A stretch of 64,000 nucleotides of DNA from Oscillatoria salina IIICB1 (GTDB lineage: Bacteria > Cyanobacteriota > Cyanobacteriia > Cyanobacteriales > SIO1D9): positions 1 through 64,000 of the forward strand of contig NZ_JAAHBQ010000163.1 of NCBI RefSeq assembly GCF_020144665.1. Reading direction: 5' to 3'. The notes under the pieces are model-generated. The model made no database searches. It saw only the letters and a program-made list of their open reading frames with translations, and was not told where the DNA came from. Below are positions 8,159 through 17,142 of this stretch, piece after piece. Each line of letters opens with the position of its first letter. Within the stretch, counting starts at the first letter, position 1. The position numbers were made by a program, and so were the translations under genes.

Positions 8159-9196
8159 GTGAATTTAACCTGTTTTCAGGATGCTATCTTAAATAATTCC
8201 TCTCTGAAAGAGGAGAGTTTATATTTGTCCAGACTACAGGCAATAATGGACAATGTTTTGGTAATTGGAGGTGAGAATTTTCTCGCTACCCTTTGGCTTG
8301 AAAATATTCGTTATGCAAAAGTTGTAGCTACAGAGATAACTTACCGGGCGCAACTACTTGAATTTACTGAAATACATCAACCGAAAGTATTAATTATTGA
8401 TGCTAGTTATCCGATTATTCTTGGTTGGTATAACGAGCTTAAACAATTTTCTCAGTTTCCGTACATTTATTGTCTGGCGATCGCTCAAGAAAATTCCGAT
8501 TCGCCCAGGGAGATTGTCTCTCAACTATCCAGAGAGGCTGAAGCTTTGGAAAATGGTGCAGACGTTTATTTAAGACTAAAGCGATCTTCGGTGGCTACTG
8601 AAGCCCAAAGACGGCTTCTAGAAGCGCAAATTAAAGTGGGGTTGCGCCAGGTGGAAAAATATCGAGAACTTTTGCAGACAAATGATTATTTGTCGAGTAT
8701 GGCTTTTGCCGATCCTTTGACGCAAATTAGTAATCGCCGTGCTTTAGAATGGGAGTTACCCCGACAAATCGAAAATGCTCGCAACCAACAGATTCCCTTA
8801 AGTTTGCTGATTTTAGATGTAGATTACTTTAAGTCGGTTAACGACAATCACGGTCATTTAGTTGGCGATCGCGTTCTTCAGTTACTGACTACTCGCCTGA
8901 AACATCATTTACGAGTTCAAGATACCATTTTTCGCTATGGAGGGGAAGAATTTGTCGTTTTGCTCAAACAAGCAGACGCACCTACAGCTTACGCGATCGC
9001 CGAACGCTTGCGTCAAGTTATCTGCGACCAAGCTTTTCAAATTGACCGAAATTTATCTCTTCTAGTTACTATCAGTATAGGAGTTTCTACCTTAACTGCG
9101 ACAGACGATCCCGAAGGATTTGACTTACTCAAAAGAGCTGATGATAATCTTATTCGAGCCAAATCTACAGGTCGCAATCAGGCGATCGGTCAGTAA
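8159..9196 (+). CDS. GGDEF diguanylate cyclase with degenerate receiver-like N-terminus
   Basis: 345 residues from a GTG at 8159, chosen because GAGGAGG lies 9 bases upstream; an internal ATG at codon 31 (8249) is the alternative. Residues about 30-150 look like a response-regulator fold (VLVIGGENF, VLIIDASYP) but lack the acidic pocket and clear phospho-site, so it is probably a pseudo-receiver. A helix (150-175) leads to a GGDEF domain with DPLTQISNRRALE, LDVDYFKSVND and the active site GGEEF at 261-265. RVQD at 252-255 is an intact RxxD inhibitory site, so c-di-GMP product control is expected. It should make c-di-GMP from two GTP. It is followed closely by a 78-residue protein. Confidence 0.9.
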   Translation: MNLTCFQDAILNNSSLKEESLYLSRLQAIMDNVLVIGGENFLATLWLENIRYAKVVATEITYRAQLLEFTEIHQPKVLIIDASYPIILGWYNELKQFSQFPYIYCLAIAQENSDSPREIVSQLSREAEALENGADVYLRLKRSSVATEAQRRLLEAQIKVGLRQVEKYRELLQTNDYLSSMAFADPLTQISNRRALEWELPRQIENARNQQIPLSLLILDVDYFKSVNDNHGHLVGDRVLQLLTTRLKHHLRVQDTIFRYGGEEFVVLLKQADAPTAYAIAERLRQVICDQAFQIDRNLSLLVTISIGVSTLTATDDPEGFDLLKRADDNLIRAKSTGRNQAIGQ

Positions 9197-9236
9197 GTTA
9201 ACCAGTTAATTGTCTCAATTGTACGGGGATTTATTT

Positions 9237-9473
9237 ATGAATTCCAATTCCCAAAAAAAGCTACTTCAGGGAAAAGCAATTTACTATCGCAATTGGTTAA
9301 TTAAAACTAAGGTGATTAATGGTAAACTGTGGTTACGCTGGCAGCATCCAGCCGAAAATTTTCCCCGTTATAGTTATCCGGTAGGCGAACGAGGACTTTC
9401 AGATACTATTCGTTACGTTCGCTTGCTAATTGACTTGGCAATTACCTTGGAACAAGGGGCAACTGATGACTAA
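9237..9473 (+). CDS. Conserved hypothetical protein, 78 aa
   Basis: The ATG at 9237 is preferred over the upstream TTG in frame because GGGGAT lies 7 bases before it. The product is small and basic in its first half (KKLLQGKAIYYRNWLIKTK), with an aromatic middle (LWLRWQHPAENFPRYSYPVG) and a C-terminal helix. No membrane segment or catalytic motif is visible. I recall similar short proteins in other cyanobacteria but no assigned function. It begins 40 bases after the GGDEF gene on the same strand and may share its transcript. Confidence 0.7.
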   Translation: MNSNSQKKLLQGKAIYYRNWLIKTKVINGKLWLRWQHPAENFPRYSYPVGERGLSDTIRYVRLLIDLAITLEQGATDD

Positions 9474-9522
9474 TTATACCACAATAATTGCTGTTTGACA
9501 ACTTTTTTTTATCAACAAATTA

Positions 9523-10071
9523 TTATTTTAGATCGAGTAAACCTTGTTCTTTTAGTTTCGGATTAAAACGAGTTTCCATTTGGACATTTCGAGACTTCAA
9601 TTGTTCTAAAATCTCGGCTTCTAATCGTCGCGCAACGTTTTTCAATAACTTAATTTTTTTGATGTCTTCAGCTTGCTGATATGCTTCTTTTTCTTCCTCA
9701 GTCATGGTTACTTTAGCGTCAATTGGTTGATTCCAGTTTGCTTCGTCGCTACCATTACCAACAGGAAGAGAGTTATTTTCCGCAATCCAGCGATCGCGGA
9801 TTTCTTCTAAAAATGTTCGACGCGGACGTTCAATTGTTAATATTTTCAGCCAATAGCATTTTTGAATTTGGCGCACCAAATGCTGTTTTAAACTAAGATA
9901 AATATCGCGAGAATAGCCTACATACTGTAAAATTTTGTTTTCATCAAAAATCGCATATACGCCAATTTTACCGGGCAATTCTTCAGAAATTTGACCATTT
10001 TCGTTCAAGTAAGGAAGATATTCTAAACTTGCTAGCGTAGGAATTTCCGTTTGAGTATTCATGGTAATCAT
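9523..10071 (-). CDS. GIY-YIG nuclease-family protein
   Basis: 182 residues. Residues about 30-95 carry the GIY-YIG fold: IGVYAIFDENKILQYVGYSRDI gives the paired GVY and YVG strands, followed by a helix ending in the ERPRR segment. The C-terminal third is a charged helix (about 125-170), with no zinc finger or helicase. Stand-alone GIY-YIG proteins of this type are common in cyanobacteria and chloroplast-bearing plants; their substrate is unknown. A conserved catalytic Glu of true nucleases is not clearly identified, so activity is uncertain. Start is ATG 10071 or, three codons later, 10062. It converges with the 78-residue gene and stands alone. Confidence 0.8.
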   Translation of the reverse strand: MITMNTQTEIPTLASLEYLPYLNENGQISEELPGKIGVYAIFDENKILQYVGYSRDIYLSLKQHLVRQIQKCYWLKILTIERPRRTFLEEIRDRWIAENNSLPVGNGSDEANWNQPIDAKVTMTEEEKEAYQQAEDIKKIKLLKNVARRLEAEILEQLKSRNVQMETRFNPKLKEQGLLDLK

Positions 10072-10204
10072 TAATTAAAGATTGGGATTTTTTTGAGTTG
10101 ATTTTTTAGTAATTTTTCTAGCTAAATCTGATAATTGACAAAATGACTAACTACAAAGCAAATTTTCGAGGATTTTGTTTTGTCAAGAAAACCAGAGATT
10201 TTAA

Positions 10205-10606
10205 TTAAGCCAGTTTGCGATAAATAGCACAAAGACGACTAGGCTTAAATATTTTACATTGAAACATCAGATTTGGGGGCACATTCACGATCGCATAATC
10301 TTCATTATTGTAATAACTTTCCAATTCAGCAGGCATTCCTTTAGGAGTGCTAATACTGTAAGGAACAGGTTGAAAAAGTAATTCAGTAAATTCTAATTTT
10401 TCTGCCTTGACTTGCTGACAAATTTGCTGTATAAACTTCTCATTTTTCAAGAAAGTAAAAAGAGTTTCTTGAGTTTCTGAGGGAAGGGTAAAACTCCCAT
10501 CAAAATTTTCAACAATTTTGAGAGCCATTGCTAATTTGGGAAATAAAGGACTAACTTTAGCAATGATACCTGAGAGAGTAGGGGATATTGAAACAACTAG
10601 AGCCAA
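10205..10606 (-). CDS. Hypothetical protein, 107-133 aa
   Basis: The longest frame starts at a TTG (10606) and gives 133 residues; the first ATG is at 10528 and would give 107. Neither start has a clear ribosome binding site. The product has a leucine/valine-rich N-terminus, a glutamine- and lysine-rich middle (FIQQICQQVKAEKLEF) and a C-terminus rich in tyrosine and proline (PVPYSISTPKG, YYNNEDYAIVNVPP). I do not recognise the family. Antisense frames are short, and codon use fits the neighbours, so coding is likely though not certain. Confidence 0.5.
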   Translation of the reverse strand: MALVVSISPTLSGIIAKVSPLFPKLAMALKIVENFDGSFTLPSETQETLFTFLKNEKFIQQICQQVKAEKLEFTELLFQPVPYSISTPKGMPAELESYYNNEDYAIVNVPPNLMFQCKIFKPSRLCAIYRKLA

Positions 10607-10755
10607 ATTTGTAAAAATATTTAATATTTATGACTTGCGATTGATGATTGAGTAGATCGAAGCCTTATTATAGTATGCGCTTTCGTATTTGTTAAATTTG
10701 GAAAAGTTTCTTTAGATAGACAGCGAGATCCCAAAATACCTTTAAAGTAAAAATT

Positions 10756-11136
10756 ATGATTGAACTGACAACAATTTGGGAATTTTCCCGCAACCACTGC
10801 GCGGCAATTTGCGCTTTCCTCGTACCAGCAATACTGCTGGCAACTTTACAAACCTTAATCTTGCTCTTTCTCAAGCGAGATCCAACTCAAGTCCGTCTTT
10901 GTGCAACTTTAGCATCCGGCTTGGCTGTAGTAATGTATACTCACGTTGGAACTTGGTTAGCGATTGGGGTAGTGATGGCTCCTACCTTTATTTTGGTAGG
11001 ATTAGCAACTGTAACTCTAGGAATCAATCTTTGGGCGAGTACCTATCCCGATAATGTAGTAGAGAAAAGTACCCAGATAATAGGTAACTTATCTACAGCC
11101 GTGATGTGCAGAGGAGGAAAGAGTATCATCAGGTAA
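10756..11136 (+). CDS. Small membrane protein of unknown function
   Basis: 126 residues. Hydrophobic segments near 17-37 (AICAFLVPAILLATLQTLILLFL), 50-63 and 66-92 (WLAIGVVMAPTFILVGLATVTLGINLW) suggest three membrane helices, with a short basic tail. No signal peptide cleavage site or catalytic motif is visible. From memory, similar proteins are annotated only as hypothetical membrane proteins in cyanobacteria. The ATG at 10756 is used; no strong ribosome binding site precedes it. It is 157 bases upstream of the GH116 gene on the same strand, with no evidence of a shared role. Confidence 0.7.
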   Translation: MIELTTIWEFSRNHCAAICAFLVPAILLATLQTLILLFLKRDPTQVRLCATLASGLAVVMYTHVGTWLAIGVVMAPTFILVGLATVTLGINLWASTYPDNVVEKSTQIIGNLSTAVMCRGGKSIIR

Positions 11137-11292
11137 AGCCAAACCTCATCGATGGTAGAAAGGAAAAATCAGCGATCGCGCCAGTTTCCTTAATCTACCT
11201 CACTCTAACTCAGTTTCTCAGTTTCTCTAGCAAAACAGAGAATTTTCTGCAAGTCCTAGTGTAAGTAGCAGGAAAACTTTACAATTTAAAGC

Positions 11293-13707
11293 ATGAAGTA
11301 CCAAATTCCTCGTCCTTTGATTCCTGCTTGCACTTGGAAGCGTCCCATCGGTCTTGGTTGGGACAAACCTTATACTGTACGCTACAGTAGTAACCTAGAT
11401 GACGGACCTTGGCATGGAATGCCATTAGGTGGTTTAGGTGCGGGTTGCATTGGGCGAGATTCGCGAGGTAATTTTAATCTATGGCATCTGGATGGCGGCG
11501 AACACATTTTTCGCAATCTTCCTGCTTGTCAGTTTAGCGTGTTCGAGCAACCAGAAGGCGGCAAAGCCCAAGCTTATGCCATGTCTACCGCAGCGCCTGA
11601 AGATGGTAGTTTATCAAGTTGGTTATGGTATCCTCCAGAAAAGGGAACTTATCACGCCCTTTATCCGCGCAGTTGGTTTGAATATGAGGGCGTATTTAAA
11701 TCAGAGTTAATTTGCGAACAGTTTTCACCGATTTGGGCAGGATCTTATCAAGAATCTAGTTATCCGGTAGCAGTTTTTGAGTGGACGATACACAATCCCA
11801 CCGACTCGCCGATTACTATGAGTATCATGTTTTCCTGGCAAAATGCGGTAGGTTGGTTTACCAATGCGATTAAAAGCCCCGAAGTAAGGGTGAGAGACGA
11901 TGGTAGCCCAGTATATGACTATCAGCCGCGTTGGGGAGATAGTACGGGTAACTTCAATCAATGGATTACGGATAATTTTCGCGTCGGCTGCTTATTTAAT
12001 CGAGTACGTCCCCATACAGATTTAAGGGAAGGTGAAGGACAAATGGCGATCGCCAGTATCACTAACCCTAGTTTAGAGGTTTTCTATCAAACTCGCTGGA
12101 ATCCTCACGGTGATGGCAGCGACATCTGGGATTATTTTGCCATGAATGGTTCTCTTCCAGATTATCAGGATGAAACCCCCGCCGAACCAGGAGAACAAAT
12201 CGCCGCAGCAATGGCAATTCGCTTGACAATTCGTCCCGGAAGAACTCGCAAAATACCTTTTATTCTCGCTTGGGATTTCCCAATTACTGAATTTGCCCCC
12301 GGTGTCACTTATTATCGTCGTCATACCGACTTTTTCGCCCGTACAGGTAATAATGCTTGGACTGTTGTCCGTACTGCCCTCAAGCATAGCGATCTTTGGC
12401 AAGAAAAGATTGCCAATTGGCAAAATCCGATTTTGAGACGGGCAGATGTGCCAGATTGGTTGAAAATGGCACTGTTTAATGAGTTATATTTATTTGCAGA
12501 TGGCGGTACTTTGTGGACGGCAGCAACAGAAAATGACCCGGTAGGACAGTTTGGGATTTTAGAATGTTTGGATTATCGTTGGTATGAAAGTTTAGATGTG
12601 CGGTTGTATGGTTCATTTGCTTTAGCAATGCTATTTCCGAGATTGGATAAAGCGGTGTTAGAAGCATTTGCGCGGGCAATTCCTACAAGTGACGACACAA
12701 CTCGAATTATTGGTTATAATCAAGCAACGGCGATTCGCAAAGCCGCAGGTGCAACCCCTCACGATCTTGGTGCGCCAAACGAGCATCCGTGGGAGAAAAC
12801 TAATTATACTAGTTATCAAGATTGCAATCAGTGGAAAGATTTAGGTAGTGATTTTGTTTTGCAAGTATATCGAGATTATCTGTTAACTGGTGCGGAAGAT
12901 ACCGAGTTTTTGTGGGAATGTTGGGCTGCAATTACGCAGACTTTGGCTTATTTGCAAGCATTCGATTTAGATGGAGATGGAATTCCGGAGAATTCCGGCG
13001 CACCGGATCAAACCTTTGACGATTGGCAATTACGTGGTATAAGTGCTTATTGTGGAGGATTGTGGATTGCAGCCTTAGAAGCAGCTAGCGCGATCGCCGA
13101 AATTTTACTCATTAATCCGCCTTTAAATCCTCAACTGCAACCAGAAAATTATCCTCAGTCTGTAGAAGAATATCTCGCTACTTACAAATCTTGGTTAGCA
13201 GCAGCCAGATCGATTTATCAAGAAACACTTTGGAACGGAAAATATTATCGCCTCGACAGCGAAAGTGGTTCCGATGTTGTCATGGCAGATCAACTCTGCG
13301 GTCAATTTTATACCACTTTATTAAACTTACCTGACGTGGTGAAAAAAGAATATGCCCAAACAACTTTAAAAACCATTTATGAAGCTTGTTTCCTCAACTT
13401 TCACGCAGGCAAATATGGTGCAGCAAATGGAGTTAAACCCGACGGTTCCCCAGAAAACCCCAATGCAAGTCATCCCCTCGAAGTTTGGATCGGAATTAAC
13501 TTTGGTTTAGCCGCATTTATGTTACAATTAGGAATGAAAAAAGAGGCTTTTCAATTAGCAGAAACCGTAGTCAAACAAGTATATGAAAACGGCTTACAAT
13601 TTCGTACCCCAGAAGCAATAACTGCCACGGGAACATTCCGTGCTAGTCACTATTTACGCGCGATGGGTATTTGGGCAATTTATGGTGTTTTGACCGAGTT
13701 CAAGTAG
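11293..13707 (+). CDS. GH116 family glycoside hydrolase (GBA2-like)
   Basis: 804 residues with the two-domain layout of GH116: an N-terminal beta-sandwich (about 20-330, including GMPLGGLGAGCIGRDSRGNF) and a C-terminal alpha-barrel. The nucleophile region reads FGILECLDYRWYESLDV, aligning with the Glu of human GBA2 in YLEGQEYRMYNTYDV. The acid/base region reads DLDGDGIPENSGAPDQTFDDW, containing the PDQTFD aspartate known from characterised members. Family enzymes are retaining beta-glucosidases/xylosidases; GBA2 cleaves glucosylceramide. No signal peptide is seen, so a cytoplasmic role on glucosylated lipid or oligosaccharide is likely, but the substrate cannot be named. Confidence 0.9.
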   Translation: MKYQIPRPLIPACTWKRPIGLGWDKPYTVRYSSNLDDGPWHGMPLGGLGAGCIGRDSRGNFNLWHLDGGEHIFRNLPACQFSVFEQPEGGKAQAYAMSTAAPEDGSLSSWLWYPPEKGTYHALYPRSWFEYEGVFKSELICEQFSPIWAGSYQESSYPVAVFEWTIHNPTDSPITMSIMFSWQNAVGWFTNAIKSPEVRVRDDGSPVYDYQPRWGDSTGNFNQWITDNFRVGCLFNRVRPHTDLREGEGQMAIASITNPSLEVFYQTRWNPHGDGSDIWDYFAMNGSLPDYQDETPAEPGEQIAAAMAIRLTIRPGRTRKIPFILAWDFPITEFAPGVTYYRRHTDFFARTGNNAWTVVRTALKHSDLWQEKIANWQNPILRRADVPDWLKMALFNELYLFADGGTLWTAATENDPVGQFGILECLDYRWYESLDVRLYGSFALAMLFPRLDKAVLEAFARAIPTSDDTTRIIGYNQATAIRKAAGATPHDLGAPNEHPWEKTNYTSYQDCNQWKDLGSDFVLQVYRDYLLTGAEDTEFLWECWAAITQTLAYLQAFDLDGDGIPENSGAPDQTFDDWQLRGISAYCGGLWIAALEAASAIAEILLINPPLNPQLQPENYPQSVEEYLATYKSWLAAARSIYQETLWNGKYYRLDSESGSDVVMADQLCGQFYTTLLNLPDVVKKEYAQTTLKTIYEACFLNFHAGKYGAANGVKPDGSPENPNASHPLEVWIGINFGLAAFMLQLGMKKEAFQLAETVVKQVYENGLQFRTPEAITATGTFRASHYLRAMGIWAIYGVLTEFK

Positions 13708-13752
13708 AACTAATAGGCTAAGGTAAGATAAATTCTTATCAGGATAAAAGTT

Positions 13753-14256
13753 ATGCTTAAACAGCAGTACGCAGAAAACGATCGTCAACTATGGCAGCAG
13801 GTTTTTACAACTGAAATTAACTACATTGAAAAACGTCAACAATTTCTTAATAATTGTACGAATAGAGTAGCACTAATTCGCCAAGCCATTCACAATCCTG
13901 CATCAAGAGGTACAGCTTTGCGCTTGGTAGAGTATTTAAAGCTAGAAGAAATACAACTGTTATTCGATGATTTACTTGAACTTGCTTCGGTTTCTCACTC
14001 AGATATTCAACTATGCCGAGAAGCAATTCTTTTGCTTCCCAAAAAGTGGCTTGTAGCCAATATAGAAAAAAGTGCCGCACCTTTGCTTATTGAGGGAACA
14101 GATGAAGAATACAGACGGCTACTTGAGTTATATATCGAAATTGACTGGGATTTAACTTATAAACTTGCTACTAAGGCTTTAAACCATGAAGATATAGATA
14201 TTCGCGAAGCAGGTGAAGATTTTCTGAGCTACTTACATTCTGAGGGAAAAAGTTGA
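13753..14256 (+). CDS. Alpha-helical protein of unknown function, 167 aa
   Basis: A fully helical, acidic protein with repeated helix pairs (residues about 50-80, 85-110, 120-160), e.g. EEIQLLFDDLLELASVSHSDIQLCREAILLLP and DIDIREAGEDFLSYLH. The pattern resembles HEAT-like repeats, a fold common among immunity and partner proteins, but no family is recognised. It begins 45 bases after the GH116 gene and ends 136 bases before the AbiL/RloAB-type pair on the same strand. Its job is unknown; a part in the neighbouring defence-like module is only a positional guess. Confidence 0.7.
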   Translation: MLKQQYAENDRQLWQQVFTTEINYIEKRQQFLNNCTNRVALIRQAIHNPASRGTALRLVEYLKLEEIQLLFDDLLELASVSHSDIQLCREAILLLPKKWLVANIEKSAAPLLIEGTDEEYRRLLELYIEIDWDLTYKLATKALNHEDIDIREAGEDFLSYLHSEGKS

Positions 14257-14392
14257 AGATTGTCTCGTTCCCTGGAGGCTCTTAGTGGCTGATTTCAAAT
14301 TTCAGCAAAATTTTCCGCCAATCGCTGCTAATCTTAAAATATATATCTGTGATTTTTCCACAATTTTCGCTTTTAAGCTGAAACTCTAAGCC

Positions 14393-15679
14393 ATGCTTAT
14401 CGAATTTAGTATTGGTAACTACCGATCTTTTAAAGAGCCAGTCACCTTTAGTATGGTGGCAGCTAACCTCGTCGCTAAAGAGAAAAAGCTCGATGAAAAT
14501 AATCTTTTTGCCGTAGACAAGGAATTAAAATTGCTTAAAAGTGCTGCTATATATGGAGCCAATGCTAGTGGTAAAAGTAATCTAATCAAAGCCTTAAACT
14601 TCATGAAATGGTTGATGGTTAATTCATCTAAAAATACTCAAAGTACAGAGGAAATAGAGACAGAACCTTTTCGACTGAGTACCGAGACAGAAACAAAACC
14701 ATCTTACTTTGAGTTAGTATTTATCATGAATGGGCAAAAATATAGGTATGGATTTGAAGCAACCCGAAAAAGAGTGACATCTGAATGGCTATTTTACGTC
14801 CCTAAGAGCAGGGAGACAATGCTATTTGAACGCGAACTTGACACTATTAAAACTTCTAAAAAGTACAATGCCGATGGGATTCAGCAAAAGACTAGAAATA
14901 ACGCACTTTTTCTCTCTGTTTCGGCTCAATTTAATGTGGAACTAGCAGAGCAAATTTTATATTGGGTTACTGACAAATTGAATATCATTTCTGGTTTACA
15001 CGACCAAACATACTTAAATTATACAGTTAGGTGTTTACTCGGCAACAAAAATAGAAATGACATTATTCAGTTAATCAAAAAATTGGATTTAGGAATTAAT
15101 GAAATACAAGTCGAACAGGTAGATTTTACGAGTGATTCTCTACCTAAAGAAATCCCAGATGAACTTAAGAAACTCATTGTTAAAACAGAAGGAGGTAGGG
15201 CAACTTCAATAAAAACTATACACCGAAAATTTGATGAGAAGGGAAACTATCAGTCACTCGAAGAGTTTAATTTAAGAAGTAATGAATCTGAAGGAACACA
15301 AAAAGTTTTTGCCTTAGCGGGTCCACTGATAACCGCTCTCAAAGAGGGAGAAGTTCTGATTATTGACGAGTTTGATACAAGGCTTCATCCTCTAATTAGT
15401 TTGGCAATTGTTGAATTATTTAATTCTCAAGAAACAAATCCAAATAATGCTCAACTAATCTTTGTAACTCATGATACTAATTTGCTCAGTAATAAAATTT
15501 TTCGTAGAGATCAGGTTTGGTTCACTGAAAAAAATAGATATGGTGCAACCGATTTATATTCTCTAGCAGAGTACAAAATACGCAATGATGCTTCATTTGA
15601 GAGTGATTATATTAAAGGCAAATATGGTGCAATTCCATACATTGGAAACTTGAATCATTTAATTGACTCTCATGGCTAA
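14393..15679 (+). CDS. AAA15-type ATPase, RloA/AbiLi-like
   Basis: 428 residues. The N-terminus (IEFSIGNYRSFKEPVTFSM) is the start typical of AAA15/OLD-like ABC ATPases. Walker A is GANASGKSN at 55-63; the C-terminal half has the ABC signature region (RSNESEGTQKVFAL), Walker B with GEVLIIDEFDTRLHP and the switch histidine in FVTHDTNLL. Insertions between Walker A and B are shorter than in SMC proteins. Such ATPases pair with RloB-like proteins in AbiL-type abortive infection and RloAB modules, where they probably sense or regulate the effector. The stop overlaps the next start by 8 bases (ATGGCTAA), so the two are co-translated. Confidence 0.88.
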   Translation: MLIEFSIGNYRSFKEPVTFSMVAANLVAKEKKLDENNLFAVDKELKLLKSAAIYGANASGKSNLIKALNFMKWLMVNSSKNTQSTEEIETEPFRLSTETETKPSYFELVFIMNGQKYRYGFEATRKRVTSEWLFYVPKSRETMLFERELDTIKTSKKYNADGIQQKTRNNALFLSVSAQFNVELAEQILYWVTDKLNIISGLHDQTYLNYTVRCLLGNKNRNDIIQLIKKLDLGINEIQVEQVDFTSDSLPKEIPDELKKLIVKTEGGRATSIKTIHRKFDEKGNYQSLEEFNLRSNESEGTQKVFALAGPLITALKEGEVLIIDEFDTRLHPLISLAIVELFNSQETNPNNAQLIFVTHDTNLLSNKIFRRDQVWFTEKNRYGATDLYSLAEYKIRNDASFESDYIKGKYGAIPYIGNLNHLIDSHG

Positions 15680-16268
15680 AAGAAAGAAGCATTCTCGTGG
15701 ATATTCGCCTAGGAAAGTTAATAATCGAGAAGTTAAGCAAAGATTCTTGATTGTTTGTGAAGGAGAGAAAACTGAGCCTAATTATTTTAGGAGTTTTCGA
15801 GTTCCTAAAAAAGTTATAAATGTTAAAGGATTGGGAAAAAACCCTAGTAAATTAGTTAATCGTGCGAAAGAATTGCAAGAGCAAGAAGATTACGATCGCG
15901 TATGGTGCGTTTTCGATCGAGATTCTTGGACTGTAGAAGATTTTAATAACGCGATCGCAAATGCTAAAAATGAGTGTATTGAAGTAGCTTATTCTAATGA
16001 AGCATTTGAATTATGGTACGTTTTGCACTTTGAGTTTCTCAATACTGGTATTCCCAGAAAAGATTATATTAAAAAATTGAATTCTCTCCTTAAACAGACG
16101 TATCATAAAAATAGCGAAACAATTTATGATGAGTTATTTGACAAACAAGCTATTGCTATTAAAAATGCTACAAATTTACTTAAACAATACGAGCCTCCCA
16201 ATCCTTCTCAAGATAATCCGTCTACCACTGTGCATTTGTTAGTGCAAGAACTAAACAAATCTATTTAA
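15672..16268 (+). CDS. RloB/AbiLii-like protein with TOPRIM-like fold
   Basis: 198 residues from the ATG at 15672, which overlaps the stop of the upstream ATPase; a TTG three codons earlier is also in frame. The basic N-terminus (KRKKHSRGYSPRK) leads to RFLIVCEGEKTEPNYF, with the catalytic-type Glu of a TOPRIM domain, and VWCVFDRDSW gives its DxD. A further conserved segment is YSNEAFELWYVLHF, typical of RloB. The C-terminus is helical. Family members are predicted nucleases and are the likely effector in AbiL-type phage defence. Naming follows family resemblance; phage resistance here has not been shown. Confidence 0.88.
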   Translation: MAKRKKHSRGYSPRKVNNREVKQRFLIVCEGEKTEPNYFRSFRVPKKVINVKGLGKNPSKLVNRAKELQEQEDYDRVWCVFDRDSWTVEDFNNAIANAKNECIEVAYSNEAFELWYVLHFEFLNTGIPRKDYIKKLNSLLKQTYHKNSETIYDELFDKQAIAIKNATNLLKQYEPPNPSQDNPSTTVHLLVQELNKSI

Positions 16269-16377
16269 CTTCAAAAAAGCTGACTTTAGTCACCTGTGTT
16301 TGAAATTCTTCAATTCGCTTTCGCTTTGTTCAAGAGGAAATTAATAATTTGGAAAGGAAAAAAACGATCGCTCGCTC

Positions 16378-16746
16378 TTACCCCAGTGTCAACTCTCCTG
16401 TAGGAAAATCTACTACTAATCGCTTTCTTCTCAACCACTGTAAACCCAACAAAACTTCGGGAATTCCTTCACTAGCGTGGACTGGAATTATAAACTCTCT
16501 TCTATCTATCACCACTTTTCCTTCATACAAATCAAAAAATTCTTCTCCTCGTACTGTCTGCATTGAGCGACTAAACTCCATCACTAACCAACCTAAACTT
16601 TCTGCATCCTGAATATTAACTGCTAACCAACCTGTAGTAAAACCTGTATCCAGTAAGCCATCAACGATAATACTTTCTGCATCAATGCTAATTAAGTCGA
16701 GGGGAAAAAACAATTCTCCTGCATTACCAAAACTACCAGAAATCAT
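16378..16746 (-). CDS. Retropepsin-like aspartic protease domain, copy A
   Basis: 122 residues, the size of one retropepsin-like (clan AA) monomer. The active motif is LLDTGFTTGWLAV near residues 31-43, with hydrophobic strands following (YEGKVVIDRREFIIPV) and the conserved LLGLQWLRRKRLVVDF near the end. These proteases work as homodimers, each giving one DTG. The start overlaps the stop of the upstream small protein (ATGA). It is a paralogue of the gene at 17143: about half of residues match, but the last 53 coding bases are identical. In copy A the DTG loop has one extra residue. The substrate is unknown; the partner protein is the obvious candidate for target or inhibitor. Confidence 0.8.
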   Translation of the reverse strand: MISGSFGNAGELFFPLDLISIDAESIIVDGLLDTGFTTGWLAVNIQDAESLGWLVMEFSRSMQTVRGEEFFDLYEGKVVIDRREFIIPVHASEGIPEVLLGLQWLRRKRLVVDFPTGELTLG

Positions 16747-17060
16747 ATTTTCCCACAGGTTCCTGTTTCGTTAACCTGGAAAATTACCATCCACATATTC
16801 GCATATTTTTGACGAGCTTTTTCCATAGCAATATTTTCATCAAGATCGAGAAAATAATCGCCACTATTTGGTTCAATAACGACAAACCAATTAGCTTTAT
16901 TCTCTTTTAATTCTGGATAGATTTTCTCAAAAATTTCCCGACAACGTTGACCGCGTTTATTTCGTTCGTCTTTGCGTCTAGCTAACTCTTCGGGAGAAAT
17001 AGTGTTTTCTGGGAAGATTCTGCCGCGACGAGCATTTATTTGCGAGGATAATCCTGTCAT
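16743..17060 (-). CDS. Small partner of retropepsin-like protease, copy A
   Basis: 105 residues, family not recognised. Shared with the second copy at 17502: an N-terminal ARRGRIFPE-TISPEE box (residues about 11-25), a basic helix with QRCR-IFE-I-PEL, the core NWF--IEP-S-DYF-D near 58-72, a KAR-K helix and a C-terminal NETG-CG-I ending. The arrangement, a charged helical start followed by a small alpha/beta core, suggests a soluble regulator. The TGA stop overlaps the protease ATG by four bases, so output is coupled. The gene order (partner first, protease second) resembles toxin-antitoxin and zymogen-type pairs, which is inference. Confidence 0.75.
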   Translation of the reverse strand: MTGLSSQINARRGRIFPENTISPEELARRKDERNKRGQRCREIFEKIYPELKENKANWFVVIEPNSGDYFLDLDENIAMEKARQKYANMWMVIFQVNETGTCGKI

Positions 17061-17142
17061 TACGAAATCCTGAATTTAGTATAGTTATATTTTACTGTAA
17101 TTTATCTATTGAGCAGTTAATTTTTGTCAACTTTAATCCTAC

